A stretch of DNA of 64,000 bases from Psychroflexus tropicus DSM 15496 (GTDB lineage Bacteria; Bacteroidota; Bacteroidia; Flavobacteriales; Flavobacteriaceae): NCBI RefSeq assembly GCF_000378765.1, contig NZ_KB905342.1:558001-622000 (forward strand), written 5' to 3'. A program made the translations under genes and the position numbers. Position 1 is the first letter of the stretch. Every line of letters begins with the position of its first letter. The notes under the pieces are model-generated. The model saw nothing but the letters and a program-made list of their open reading frames with translations, ran no database searches and was not told the DNA's origin. Below, piece after piece: positions 34,647-43,505 of this stretch.

Positions 34647-36438
34647 CTTGTTTGTGGTAATGAGAGTATATCAGGTTGGCCTTGGAAATTCCAATCACCT
34701 CCTCTAAGTCCTTGAGCTTGGCTTGTTTCACTTTAGTAATGGATCTAAAATGCTGTAGTAACTCTATTGAGGTTTTCTCACCAATTCCTGTAATCTCTTC
34801 CAGTTCTGTACCAATGGCACTTTTACTTCGCTTATTTCTATGAAAGGTGATTCCAAAGCGGTGGGCTTCATTTCTGAGCTGCTGAATAATTTTTAAAGTT
34901 TCGGTTTTCTTATCCAGATACAGCGGATATTTATCACCTGGATAAAATAATTCTTCCAGTCGCTTAGCGATGCCAATTATGGGGACCTTACCTCTTAAGC
35001 CTAAACGCTCCAAAGCTTTCACTCCAGAAGATAGCTGTCCCTTCCCGCCATCTACAATGACCAGCTGCGGCAACGGCTCATCTTCTTCCAGCAACCGCCT
35101 GTAGCGGCGATACACTACTTCTTCCATGGAGGCAAAATCATCGGGTCCTTCTACAGTTTTAATATTAAACTTACGATAATCCTTCTTACTAGGTTTACCG
35201 TTTTTAAAAACAACGCAGGCAGCAACAGGATTGGAGCCTTGTATGTTGGAGTTGTCAAAACATTCTATATGGCGAGGCTCTTCACTAAGTCTCAAATCTT
35301 CTTTCATTTGAGCCATCAGTCGGTTGGTGTGCCGATCTGGGTCTACGATTTTCATTTGCTTAAACCGCTCCATGCGGAAATACTTAGCATTTCGCGTCGA
35401 AAGGTCTACAATCGCTTTTTTATCTCCTAGTTTAGGAACTGTAACTTTTACGTTTTCTCCAGCTTCCACTTCAAAAGGAACGTAAATTTCTGGAGAGTTA
35501 GACTCAAAGCGCTGTCGTATTTCGGTAATCCCGAGTTCCAAAAGTTCAGCATCGCTTTCGTCTAGCTTTTTCTTCATCTCAATAGTATGCGAACGGATAA
35601 TTGCCCCATGAGACAACTGCATAAAATTGACGTATCCATAACCTTCATCACTTACAATTGAAAACACATCTACGTTGTTTATTTTGGGATTTACGACAGT
35701 AGATTTAGACTGGTATTTTTCTAAGGTATGAATCTTACGCTTAACTTTTTCAGCTTCCTCAAACCTCATCTCTGCTGCCAATTGATTCATTTGATCTTTA
35801 AAATCTTTTAAAGAATCTTTCAAATTTCCCTTTACGATGTTTCGGATGGCTTCAATCTGCTTGAGATACTCCTCTTCATCCTGAAGGTCTTCACAAGGAC
35901 CTTTACAATTGCCCAAGTGGTATTCTAGGCAAACTTTATATTTGCCATTATCAATTTTAGCTTTGGACAGATCATAATTGCAGGTTCTGAGTTGATACAG
36001 TCCCTTGATTAGTCCTAAAAGTGTTTTGACTGTTCTAATGCTAGGATAGGGGCCATAATACTCACTGCCATCTTTGATGACCTGTCGTGTGAGAAACACT
36101 CGGGGAAAACGTTCATTCTTGATACAAAGCCAGGGGTAAGTTTTGTCATCCCTCAACATGATGTTGAACCTTGGCTGGTGTTTTTTTATAAGGTTATTCT
36201 CTAGCAGCAGCGCATCCATTTCAGAGTCAACGACGATATGCTTAATGTTCCTGATCTTTTTGACCATCACCCCAATACGGTGGCTGTCGTGTTGCTTATT
36301 GAAATAGGAGGAGACCCTTTTTTTTAGATTTTTAGCCTTCCCCACATACAAAATCCTGTCGTCCTTATCGTAATACTGATAAACTCCAGGTTGCTCTGGA
36401 AGGGTTTTCACTTGTATGTCGAGGTCTGTAGTTTTCAT
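34636..36438 (-). CDS. uvrC: Excinuclease ABC subunit C
   Basis: 600 aa nuclease subunit of nucleotide excision repair. GIY-YIG domain at about residues 15-95 ([20 protein letters not shown]), UVR motif near 205-235, RNase H-like second nuclease domain (IECFDNSNIQGSNPVA), and helix-hairpin-helix pair at the C-terminus (ITGIGEKTSIELL). Complete. A second, diverged copy of the first 62-63 codons lies upstream at 36931-37120 beyond sdpI, so the 5' end of this gene has probably been replaced during insertion. Confidence 0.96.
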   Translation of the reverse strand: MKTTDLDIQVKTLPEQPGVYQYYDKDDRILYVGKAKNLKKRVSSYFNKQHDSHRIGVMVKKIRNIKHIVVDSEMDALLLENNLIKKHQPRFNIMLRDDKTYPWLCIKNERFPRVFLTRQVIKDGSEYYGPYPSIRTVKTLLGLIKGLYQLRTCNYDLSKAKIDNGKYKVCLEYHLGNCKGPCEDLQDEEEYLKQIEAIRNIVKGNLKDSLKDFKDQMNQLAAEMRFEEAEKVKRKIHTLEKYQSKSTVVNPKINNVDVFSIVSDEGYGYVNFMQLSHGAIIRSHTIEMKKKLDESDAELLELGITEIRQRFESNSPEIYVPFEVEAGENVKVTVPKLGDKKAIVDLSTRNAKYFRMERFKQMKIVDPDRHTNRLMAQMKEDLRLSEEPRHIECFDNSNIQGSNPVAACVVFKNGKPSKKDYRKFNIKTVEGPDDFASMEEVVYRRYRRLLEEDEPLPQLVIVDGGKGQLSSGVKALERLGLRGKVPIIGIAKRLEELFYPGDKYPLYLDKKTETLKIIQQLRNEAHRFGITFHRNKRSKSAIGTELEEITGIGEKTSIELLQHFRSITKVKQAKLKDLEEVIGISKANLIYSHYHKQDEA

Positions 36439-36449
36439 CTTGAATCCTA

Positions 36450-36457
36450 CAAAGTTA
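36450..36457 (-). promoter_or_regulatory. -7 box TAACTTTG for uvrC
   Basis: Perfect TAnnTTTG on the minus strand, 12 bp before the uvrC ATG. An identical box, TAACTTTG, sits at the complement of 37135-37142 in front of the displaced uvrC 5' fragment, so the duplication includes the promoter core. Confidence 0.5.
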
Positions 36458-36555
36458 AGAGATATGCTGGAAGTAAAATGACTTTTTTAAGGAAAGGAAT
36501 TGCTAAATAAAAATAAAAACAAGTCCTTATAAGTTTAAGCTTAGTTTATCGAAAG

Positions 36556-36936
36556 GTGTTATATTTAATAAAATGGAAATCAGTGTCAGAAATTTATCAG
36601 TTACTAATCTTTAACCTTATAATTATAGGAGTACCGTTGCTTCTTTATTTCTATCCTCCAAAGGAGATTAATGCTATTTATGGGTATAGGACTAAAAGAT
36701 CATCAAAGAATATCAACAATTGGAAATTCGCACAAAGCTATTTTTCAAAGCATTGGATTAAAGTACCAATCATCGTTATCCTCTCGCAGGTCATCATGGG
36801 ATTAACCATGTACACAAGTAATTTTGATTTTCCAGTGATTCCAATTTTTTCTTTAGCAGAATTTCTAATTGGTTCTATGATATGTATTTATTCTACCGAG
36901 CTTGCACTAAAGAGGTACGAAAAGTCTGACTCCTGA
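36556..36936 (+). CDS. SdpI-family membrane protein
   Basis: 126 aa with four hydrophobic helices. The conserved SdpI signature [18 protein letters not shown] lies between helices 1 and 2. SdpI of Bacillus gives immunity to the SDP toxin; most family members have unknown roles. No toxin gene is visible next to it. It sits alone inside the insertion bounded by the two copies of the uvrC 5' end and its 3' end overlaps the copy junction at 36931. Confidence 0.8.
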   Translation: MLYLIKWKSVSEIYQLLIFNLIIIGVPLLLYFYPPKEINAIYGYRTKRSSKNINNWKFAQSYFSKHWIKVPIIVILSQVIMGLTMYTSNFDFPVIPIFSLAEFLIGSMICIYSTELALKRYEKSDS

Positions 36937-37120
36937 TCTTTTTGACCATCACCCCAATGCGGTGGCTGTCGTGTTGCTTATTGAAATAGGAGGAGACCCG
37001 TTTTTTTAAGTTTTTAGCTTTCCCCACATACAAAATCCTATCGTCCCTATCATAATACTGATACACCCCAGGTTGCTCTGGAAGGGTTTTCACTTGTATG
37101 TCGAGATCTGTAGTTTTCAT
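36931..37120 (-). pseudogene. Displaced 5' fragment of uvrC
   Basis: The first 62-63 codons of a uvrC gene (GIY-YIG part) with its start and promoter core, ending abruptly at 36931, where the sequence becomes the sdpI 3' end. By eye about 11 of 190 bases differ from the intact gene (36249-36438), but only one residue changes (K25R), so it diverged while under selection. An open frame runs on to 36893 through unrelated sequence. Not expected to make a working protein. Confidence 0.85.
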
Positions 37121-37305
37121 AATTACTTCTCATACAAAGTTAACCCGAAAAAACCTCCAATTGAAACAAAGCTAGATAATATTCGGTGCAGTTAGTTTTG
37201 CTATGGATAAGCTTGAATAATCTTTTGTTGTATGTAATTAAAGGAAAATATCTGCTCAATAGTTTAAAAATCAAGTAATACTATAAAATGTTAAATTTTA
37301 CCTTT

Positions 37306-37344
37306 TTACGGTTTTCCCATAAAATGTTTACGGTTAAACCGTAA
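37306..37344 (+). promoter_or_regulatory. Paired 17-bp palindromic operators, locus 1
   Basis: Site 1 TTACGGTTTTCCCATAA (37306-37322), linker AATGT, site 2 TTACGGTTAAACCGTAA (37328-37344); site 2 is a 6-bp inverted repeat around 5 bp. Period 22 bp, two helical turns. The whole 39 bp matches the reverse complement of 51574-51612 at 35 positions. A TAAATTTA box follows after 21 nt (37366-37373), exactly as at the other locus, while no -33 TTG is present between, which suggests an activator-dependent promoter. Confidence 0.75.
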
Positions 37345-37468
37345 CCGAATAATAATTATTTGATTTAAATTTACCTAATAACATAAGATATTGCTATTGA
37401 AATAGTTATTCCCTTTACAAAAGAGAAAGCTCCTACATGTAGAAGCTTGTCCCGAAAAATGCATGAAG

Positions 37469-37499
37469 CATACATCCTTCTGCGTTTTACAAATGTATG
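37469..37499 (+). terminator. Hairpin followed by T-run in the leader
   Basis: CATACAT (37469-37475) pairs with ATGTATG (37493-37499), 17-nt loop, followed by TTTTTC. In the leader between the paired operators and the 37588 gene, so it could be an attenuator or the 3' end of a short RNA of about 120 nt. Weak stem. Confidence 0.35.
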
Positions 37500-37587
37500 T
37501 TTTTCATAAGATCTTAAACTTCAAATCTTGAAGTTTACGATAATCCATCACGATTTAAAACTGTTTAATTATCTAAAAATTTAAATT

Positions 37588-38001
37588 ATGAAAACGTATA
37601 AATTTTTAAATCTACTATTATTTCTTTCCGTTTTTGTAATCTCTTGCAGTAAGTCTAACGAGGATGAAATTATTACAGATGTAGAGTCGAATTTTACAGA
37701 AGAGAGTTTTAGTATTTATGAAGAGTTATCTAGCTATTATCCTAAAGGAGATGTCGTGATGACCTTCTCTAAAACTGAAGAAGGACTTGAAACTGTTAAG
37801 TTTAGCCTAACTGGTGAATCTTTAAAAATGGCTCAGTTGGGACAATTTGCTAAAACCGAATTCTCTAAATCAGGAGACGAATGTAGTGGTCCTATGTCCT
37901 GCGGCAGATTAATAAAAGATTGCCTAAATAATGGCCAAGATGCTTTAATTTCTAATGGTACTCGTGCTACATATTGTGTGACCTGTAAAGACCCGCAGTA
38001 G
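37588..38001 (+). CDS. Small lipoprotein with cysteine-rich C-terminus
   Basis: 137 aa. Lipoprotein signal ending FVISC at about residue 19, acidic linker, beta-rich middle, and a C-terminal segment with five cysteines (CSGPMSCGRLIKDC, then CVTC). No family recognised. It is the only gene downstream of the paired operators at 37306-37344 and so the likely remote target of the HTH regulator at 51189. The frame continues open after its TAG stop for 50 codons. Confidence 0.7.
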   Translation: MKTYKFLNLLLFLSVFVISCSKSNEDEIITDVESNFTEESFSIYEELSSYYPKGDVVMTFSKTEEGLETVKFSLTGESLKMAQLGQFAKTEFSKSGDECSGPMSCGRLIKDCLNNGQDALISNGTRATYCVTCKDPQ

Positions 38002-38004
38002 TAT

Positions 38005-38154
38005 TTAAATTTTATTGCTGCGATAACATTCCATGTCCTCATTTTTTTGGCATTTGGTATTTTTACATTTGCATTAACAATGATTGGAGCTCTGATTTTA
38101 TATTTATATCCAATTCATAAAAATTTAAATTTATCACGAGGCCAGATAATATAA
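38005..38154 (+). pseudogene. C-terminal remnant of a membrane protein
   Basis: About 49 codons in the same frame as the upstream gene, directly after its TAG stop, without a start codon: IAAITFHVLIFLAFGIF then LTMIGALILYLYPIHKN and a polar tail ending at TAA 38152-38154. It looks like the last one or two helices of a transporter. Either a displaced gene end, as seen at uvrC and rnhA, or a readthrough extension. Confidence 0.35.
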
Positions 38155-38188
38155 AGTTGAAATTAAATCAATTATTATATAACTAGTT

Positions 38189-38491
38189 ATGATTACAGTT
38201 CCAATTATATTCGTTCTCATAGGTATTTTAGTAAAGTATGGAAAAATGTATTTCTTAATTGCAGGCTACAATACCATGACTCAAGAAGAAAAGGGTAAGT
38301 ATGACATCGAAGGCATTGCCACTTTAATGAAGAATGTCATGTTTGGAATGGCTTTCGTTGTCATCATCGGGCTGTTGACCTCCTATTGGACAGCAAACTC
38401 CGACTATGAGTTTTACGCTTTAGGTCTAGCTCTTGTAATTGGTATTCCTTATTTATTGATCATGTCAAACTCAGATCGATATAAAATCTAA
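38189..38491 (+). CDS. DUF3784-like small membrane protein
   Basis: 100 aa with three hydrophobic helices. The motif GKMYFLIAGYNTMTQEEKGK after the first helix is the hallmark of DUF3784-type proteins, whose role is unknown. It starts 35 bp after the remnant and precedes the hydrolase gene by 24 bp on the same strand, so it may be cotranscribed with it. Confidence 0.7.
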   Translation: MITVPIIFVLIGILVKYGKMYFLIAGYNTMTQEEKGKYDIEGIATLMKNVMFGMAFVVIIGLLTSYWTANSDYEFYALGLALVIGIPYLLIMSNSDRYKI

Positions 38492-38515
38492 AATCTCTAA
38501 TTAATCCATTCTAAA

Positions 38516-39883
38516 ATGAAATATCACTTCATCCTATTTTTAATGACCACATTTTCAATTTCCCTATTTGCTCAGGATATCACGGGAAACTGGACAGGAA
38601 TGTTAACGGGTTCAAAGGGATCCATAGAAATTAACTTTTCAATTTTTAAAAAACAAAATACCTTTGAATCATCAATAGATATCCCATTCAATGGGCTTTT
38701 TGATGTGAAGGCAGAGGAAACAACAGTAAAAGATTCTGTAATAGTTATGACCTTTCCAAAACTGAATTTGGTTTATAAGGGAAAAGTCAAAAATAAGTCT
38801 GAAATAAATGGTCATCTATTCAAAGGAGGCAATCCCATAGTGTTAGATCTTAAGCTTGGGGAAAAAGTTAAATTGCAAAGGCCTCAAGAACCTCTCCCTC
38901 CTTTTGATTATTATACTGAAAACGTAGCTTTCAAGAGTTCTGAGGGTCTCCAAATCAAGGGGACATTATCACTACCAAATAAGAAAGGTAAGTTTCCAGT
39001 GGTCATTATCATTAGCGGAAGTGGCCCTCATGATCGGGTTGGAAACATGTACGGCCACAAGCCATACTTAGTCATTGCAGATCATTTAACCAAAAATGGG
39101 ATTGGTGTTTTAAGATATGATGAACGAGGTATTGGAGAATCGGAAGGTAATTTTGAAGCAGCAAAAATTTCTGAATTTTCTGAGGATGTGTCTTCTGCTA
39201 TCTCATATCTGAAAACTAGAAAAAACATCAACAAAAAGAAAATTGGCTTAATAGGTCATAGCCTTGGTGGTATAGTAGGGTCAAAAGTAGCTTCAGAAAG
39301 AACCGATGTCAGTTTTCTGGTGCTGATGGCGGCACCTGGTCTTGATGGTGACGAAATGATGTTACTACAAAAAGCTGCGCTTGAGAGACAGATAGGAGCT
39401 AATGAAGCTCAAATAGAATTCGGACAAAAAATGATGAAAGGTACTTATGCCATAATTACTGAAACTAGCCTAGAAAAACAGGCTCTAAAGGATAGTTTAA
39501 ATTCATTTTATATCAAAAATTATGGTCCCTTGATACCTGAAAACCAAAGAGAAGCTATAGTTAATCAGCTCGGAAGTTCTGAAATTGTAAGTTTGATTCG
39601 TTCCAAACCTTCAGAGTTTATTGAGAAAGTCAATTGTCCGGTCTTAGCTATCAATGGTAGTAAAGATTTGCAAGTCACTCCAAAGGAAAACTTGGAAGCT
39701 ATTAAAACTAGTCTTAAAAAAAGCGGCAATACGGATTTTGAAATACTTGAATTTGATAACCTCAACCACTTATTTCAAGAAAGTGAAACAGGTTCTCTAA
39801 ACGAATATGCTCAGCTAGAACAAACCATTTCTCCTGAAGTTTTGAAAAAAATGACAAGCTGGATTTTAGAACAAGTGGATTAA
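38516..39883 (+). CDS. Secreted alpha/beta hydrolase
   Basis: 455 aa. Signal peptide (cleavage after SLFAQ), an N-terminal beta domain of about 110 residues (GNWTGMLTGSKGSIEINF) and a C-terminal alpha/beta hydrolase of the S33/acyl-peptidase type. Catalytic triad visible: Ser in GHSLGG, Asp in NGSKDLQVTP, His in LNHLFQE; oxyanion segment ISGSGPHDR. Probably a periplasmic esterase or peptidase; substrate unknown. Confidence 0.85.
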   Translation: MKYHFILFLMTTFSISLFAQDITGNWTGMLTGSKGSIEINFSIFKKQNTFESSIDIPFNGLFDVKAEETTVKDSVIVMTFPKLNLVYKGKVKNKSEINGHLFKGGNPIVLDLKLGEKVKLQRPQEPLPPFDYYTENVAFKSSEGLQIKGTLSLPNKKGKFPVVIIISGSGPHDRVGNMYGHKPYLVIADHLTKNGIGVLRYDERGIGESEGNFEAAKISEFSEDVSSAISYLKTRKNINKKKIGLIGHSLGGIVGSKVASERTDVSFLVLMAAPGLDGDEMMLLQKAALERQIGANEAQIEFGQKMMKGTYAIITETSLEKQALKDSLNSFYIKNYGPLIPENQREAIVNQLGSSEIVSLIRSKPSEFIEKVNCPVLAINGSKDLQVTPKENLEAIKTSLKKSGNTDFEILEFDNLNHLFQESETGSLNEYAQLEQTISPEVLKKMTSWILEQVD

Positions 39884-40005
39884 GACTATAGCGTATAATT
39901 AAAATATGGCATTAACTTATTTCATAGTGAGGCAGTATGTATTCAAAACCTGCATAGGGAAGTTCTCGAGTACACATTAAAAATTAAAATCATTACCGTT
40001 AAACC

Positions 40006-41109
40006 CTACACCACCAACCGTGTCACCCGTTGAGAAATTCTGGTGATGACCTCGTAAGGTATGGTTTGTTGCTCTCTATCAAAGTCGATGACGGTATGGT
40101 TTTTACCAAAAACTTCTACTTCGTCACCCTCCTTACAATCAATACCAGTAACATCCACCATAAGGGTGTCCATACAAACGTTGCCCACAATTGGAGCTTT
40201 GCTTCCATTGATTAAGACTTGTGCTTTACCGTTGCCAAACATTCTGGAAATCCCGTCGGCGTAGCCCAAGGGCAGCGTGGCTATTTGGGTGGGGCCTTCA
40301 GCTTTAAATTTGCGTTCGTAACCCACACTGTCTCCTTTTTGAATATTTCGCAACTGAGCAATGACTGTTTTTAAGCTAGCCACAGCCTTCAGCATTTTAT
40401 GCTCGGTGGGGTTGTTACCATAACCATATAAAGCAATTCCTGCCCTTACCATGTCAAATTCTGCTTCTGTAAAATTCAGAATACCACTTGAGTTGCAGAG
40501 GTGACTATCAAAATCATAATCAAGATGGGTTTTGAAGAAGCTTCTGGCCTCTTTAAATTCAGAGATTTGAGTTTTAGTGAATTCCACTTCATCTTTATTA
40601 CCTGAGGCCGCAAGATGTGAAAAGACTCCAGATACCTTAATCTTAGGCTCGGCCTCCAAATGCTTTACTACCGAGTCCAATTCTGACAGTTCAAAACCTA
40701 GTCGATTGAGACCCGTATTGATCTTAAGATGAACATCAAACTTGTTAACGTTATGCTGTTTTAATTCTGAACACAAGCCTTCCAGAAAGCGGTGGGTATA
40801 TACACTAGGAGTGAGATGATAATCTATGAGATCTTTTAGCTCTTCTAATTGTGGATAGAAAACAAGTATGGGAACTTTGACACCAGCCTTTCTCAATCTT
40901 ACTCCTTCTTCGATGTAGGCCACCGCCAGATGTTCTGCGCCAATATCGACCAGATGTTTACCGATAAGCACAGAATCGGTGCCGTAGGCAAAGGCTTTCA
41001 CCACACCCATCATCTTAGTTGTTGGGCTTAAATAACTTTTCAGTAAATCAAAATTTGATTTTAAAGCACCGAGGTCAATTTCCAGACGGGTTTCAAGAAC
41101 TTTGGACAT
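40006..41109 (-). CDS. alr: Alanine racemase
   Basis: 367 aa PLP enzyme giving D-alanine for peptidoglycan. The PLP lysine is in VVKAFAYGTD near residue 38, the catalytic tyrosine in GYERKF, and the C-terminal barrel carries NVCMDTLMVDVT. It stands alone rather than being fused to MurF, as it is in some Bacteroidota. The tdk stop overlaps its ATG by one base (TAATG), so the two are coupled. Confidence 0.95.
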   Translation of the reverse strand: MSKVLETRLEIDLGALKSNFDLLKSYLSPTTKMMGVVKAFAYGTDSVLIGKHLVDIGAEHLAVAYIEEGVRLRKAGVKVPILVFYPQLEELKDLIDYHLTPSVYTHRFLEGLCSELKQHNVNKFDVHLKINTGLNRLGFELSELDSVVKHLEAEPKIKVSGVFSHLAASGNKDEVEFTKTQISEFKEARSFFKTHLDYDFDSHLCNSSGILNFTEAEFDMVRAGIALYGYGNNPTEHKMLKAVASLKTVIAQLRNIQKGDSVGYERKFKAEGPTQIATLPLGYADGISRMFGNGKAQVLINGSKAPIVGNVCMDTLMVDVTGIDCKEGDEVEVFGKNHTVIDFDREQQTIPYEVITRISQRVTRLVV

Positions 41110-41750
41110 TACTTAGCTTTTTTCTCTTGAGAAAATTCCTCGGGATCTTTCACGTCAATATGCTTTACTTTTTCTTTGAGCATGGCTTTAAAGTAGGCTG
41201 CTCTGCTTAGTGGCTCATATTCTTCAGTTTCTCCCAAAAGCACTAAATCTTCTTTGGGTGATTTTCTGAAACTATACTGAGCCAAATTTCCCGTACGGGT
41301 ACACACGGCGTGTACTTTGGTAACATATTCTGCGGTAGCCATCAAATGAGGCATAGGTCCAAAAGGATTACCCTTAAAATCCATGTCGAGTCCGGCAACG
41401 ATCACTCTCACGCCCCTGTTGGCTAGATCATTGCAAACGGAGATGATCTCATCATCAAAAAACTGGGCTTCATCAATACCCACCACATCACAACTATCTG
41501 CTAAAAGACGAATATTTGCCGCTGCAGGTACGGGTGTAGAACGAATTGAATTTTCATCGTGTGAGACCACTTCTTCGTCATCGTATCGACGGTCGATTTG
41601 AGGTTTGAAGATCTCTACTTTCTGTTTAGCAAACTTTGCTCGCTTCAACCGCCGGATCAATTCTTCTGTTTTTCCTGAAAACATACTTCCACAGATCACT
41701 TCGATCCATCCAAATTGCTCTTTGTGATTAACAGTGTTTTCGAGAAACAT
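41109..41750 (-). CDS. tdk: Thymidine kinase
   Basis: 213 aa from the ATG at 41750, just before [19 protein letters not shown]; a longer open frame to 41930 would overlap the divergent gene and lacks family similarity. P-loop GSMFSGKT and DEAQFFDD are present. The zinc-lasso cysteines of E. coli Tdk are reduced to one ([15 protein letters not shown]), with [10 protein letters not shown] where the second pair would be; I believe this is common in Bacteroidota. Phosphorylates thymidine for salvage. Coupled to alr. Confidence 0.93.
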   Translation of the reverse strand: MFLENTVNHKEQFGWIEVICGSMFSGKTEELIRRLKRAKFAKQKVEIFKPQIDRRYDDEEVVSHDENSIRSTPVPAAANIRLLADSCDVVGIDEAQFFDDEIISVCNDLANRGVRVIVAGLDMDFKGNPFGPMPHLMATAEYVTKVHAVCTRTGNLAQYSFRKSPKEDLVLLGETEEYEPLSRAAYFKAMLKEKVKHIDVKDPEEFSQEKKAK

Positions 41751-41849
41751 TTTGTAATTTAGGGCGTTAGTAATTAAATTCTTACTCGAAGAGAGTAGGG
41801 CTAAAATTAGCAAAATAATAGGGTCTTTAAAAAGAAAATCACAAAAGTT

Positions 41850-42776
41850 ATGAAGAGAGTCCTGGAAGACGAATTGATAAGTCTTGCCGAACGAATTTTG
41901 AAATTGAAAAACAGAGCAGATATCCATCAATTGAAAAAGGAGACTGCGATTTTATATGAAAAATTAAGCATTTTAGCTTTCGCAGAATCTCACTTTGGCG
42001 GCTTAAAATCTGAAGTATCCAAAACTGAATTTAAGGACGCTTTTTCTGAACAATTCAGCGATATTGATGAAGAAAGTGGGCATTATAAGTCTCCAGATGG
42101 CATGGATTATAATCCTAATCCCATCTCTGAGCCTAATACTGAAAAGATAAAGGATATTGTTTCGCAAATGCCACCAGAGTCGGAGCAAGTAGACCTGCTT
42201 TTAGAGCAATTTGCAAAGCTAGCGCATCATTCCAGAACCAATCCAGACACTAAAGACGAGGAGTCATCGTCTGATTCAGAATTAAACAAAGAAGAACCTG
42301 GAACACAGAATTCACCTGCTGAAGACGATTTCAACAGTTACGGCGTGCATTTTGATGATCTTCCTAATTTTGAACCTAGGTCCGAAGAAAAGCAAGAGTC
42401 AAAGCCTGAAGAGCCACAAGAATCAAATTCGGGAGTATCTTCTTCTCCTCAAGAGCAAGATGCTCAACCCCCAAAACGTGAAGACTCTAGATCCAATTTA
42501 AACTCGGCGCATCAAGAGAAGCGCTCTTTAAACGACAAGCTCAAAAAGGGAATTAAAATTGGATTAAATGATAGGATTGCATTTACCAATCAACTTTTTG
42601 GAGGAAGTACAGATGATTACAATCGAGTTCTTTCTCAGCTAAATACAATGTCAAGTTATGAAGAAGCTCTGCGCTTTATCCAGCTTCAGGTCAAGCCAGA
42701 TTATGGACACTGGGAAGGAAAGGAAGCGGTTGAAGAGCGATTTATGCAAATCGTTGAACGAAAATTTGATGCTTAA
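41850..42776 (+). CDS. Conserved Bacteroidota protein of unknown function
   Basis: 308 aa. A helical N-terminal segment (1-70), a long acidic, low-complexity linker rich in Glu, Ser, Pro and Gln (about 100-230), and a conserved C-terminal domain ([20 protein letters not shown] ... [10 protein letters not shown] ... [11 protein letters not shown]). I have seen this C-terminal block in many flavobacterial proteins without known role. The TAATG junction with rsmI points to translational coupling. Divergent from tdk-alr. Confidence 0.7.
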   Translation: MKRVLEDELISLAERILKLKNRADIHQLKKETAILYEKLSILAFAESHFGGLKSEVSKTEFKDAFSEQFSDIDEESGHYKSPDGMDYNPNPISEPNTEKIKDIVSQMPPESEQVDLLLEQFAKLAHHSRTNPDTKDEESSSDSELNKEEPGTQNSPAEDDFNSYGVHFDDLPNFEPRSEEKQESKPEEPQESNSGVSSSPQEQDAQPPKREDSRSNLNSAHQEKRSLNDKLKKGIKIGLNDRIAFTNQLFGGSTDDYNRVLSQLNTMSSYEEALRFIQLQVKPDYGHWEGKEAVEERFMQIVERKFDA

Positions 42777-43456
42777 TGGCAAAATTGTATATGGTGCCTA
42801 CACCTATTGGTAATCTTTCAGATATGACCTACAGAGCGGTTGAGGTTTTGAAATCTGTTGATCTAATTCTGGCTGAAGACACACGTGTGAGTGGAATATT
42901 ACTCAAGCATTACGAAGTTGAAACTCCTATGCAGAGTTACCATCAACACAACGAGCATAGCATGACCGATGCTATAGTTAGACAAATCAAAAACGGAAGA
43001 GCAACAGCTATTATTACCGATGCTGGAACACCTGGCATCTCTGATCCTGGGTTTCTACTTGCTAGAGCTTGCGTGTCCCAAGGTGTTGAAATAGTATGTT
43101 TGCCAGGGGCAACGGCCTTTGTACCTGCTTTGGTCAATAGTGGTTTACCCAATGATAAATTTGTTTTTGAAGGCTTCTTACCGGCAAAGAAGGGTCGTCA
43201 AAAAAGACTAAAAGCCTTAGCTGATGAAGATAGAACCATGGTGTTTTACGAGTCTCCCTATAAGCTTTTAAAAACGCTACAGCACTTGTCAGAATACTTT
43301 GGAGAAGATCGCCAGGTAAGCGTGTCTAGAGAGATTTCAAAACTCTATGAAGAGACGATTCGCGGATCTTTGGCGGAGGTTATCACTCTTTTTGAGGAGA
43401 AAAAACCCAAAGGGGAATTTGTCGTTGTTCTGGCAGGATCTGGCCTAAAAACATGA
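42776..43456 (+). CDS. rsmI: 16S rRNA (cytidine-1402-2'-O)-methyltransferase
   Basis: 226 aa SAM-dependent tetrapyrrole-methylase-fold enzyme that methylates C1402 in the decoding centre. Characteristic stretches: LYMVPTPIGNLSDMTYRA at the start, AEDTRVSGILLKHY, DAGTPGISDPG, and FEGFLPAKKGRQ. Full family length. Starts one base inside the previous stop and ends at a perfect terminator palindrome. Confidence 0.95.
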   Translation: MAKLYMVPTPIGNLSDMTYRAVEVLKSVDLILAEDTRVSGILLKHYEVETPMQSYHQHNEHSMTDAIVRQIKNGRATAIITDAGTPGISDPGFLLARACVSQGVEIVCLPGATAFVPALVNSGLPNDKFVFEGFLPAKKGRQKRLKALADEDRTMVFYESPYKLLKTLQHLSEYFGEDRQVSVSREISKLYEETIRGSLAEVITLFEEKKPKGEFVVVLAGSGLKT

Positions 43457-43485
43457 AAAAGCACTTCAATATTGAAGTGCTTTTT
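43456..43485. terminator. Bidirectional terminator between rsmI and pyk
   Basis: Perfect palindrome of 15-bp arms (43456-43470 and 43471-43485) starting AAAAAGCACTTCAAT, with A- and T-runs at the ends. Serves convergent rsmI and pyk. Confidence 0.85.
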
Positions 43486-43505
43486 AAATAATCAATTTTT
43501 ATTTT

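Larger units (their letters stand above)
37121..37587. other. Long regulatory gap before the 37588 lipoprotein gene
   Basis: 467 bp without a supportable gene. It holds the upstream part of the displaced uvrC fragment (to about 37145), the 39-bp double palindrome at 37306-37344, a TAAATTTA box at 37366-37373, and a leader of about 200 nt with hairpins at 37421-37446 and 37469-37499 before the ATG at 37588. Confidence 0.6.

Noticed and set aside
36556..36936. SdpI as immunity of a toxin system
   Set aside because: No SdpC-like toxin or SdpR regulator is next to it; most SdpI-family proteins have no known toxin.
36893..37120. 75-aa open frame read as a small GIY-YIG protein
   Set aside because: It is the uvrC 5' fragment plus 13 codons of unrelated sequence; it lacks the rest of the nuclease domain.
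41751..41930. N-terminal extension of thymidine kinase
   Set aside because: It would overlap the divergent 41850 gene, has no family similarity, and the usual start region is at 41750.
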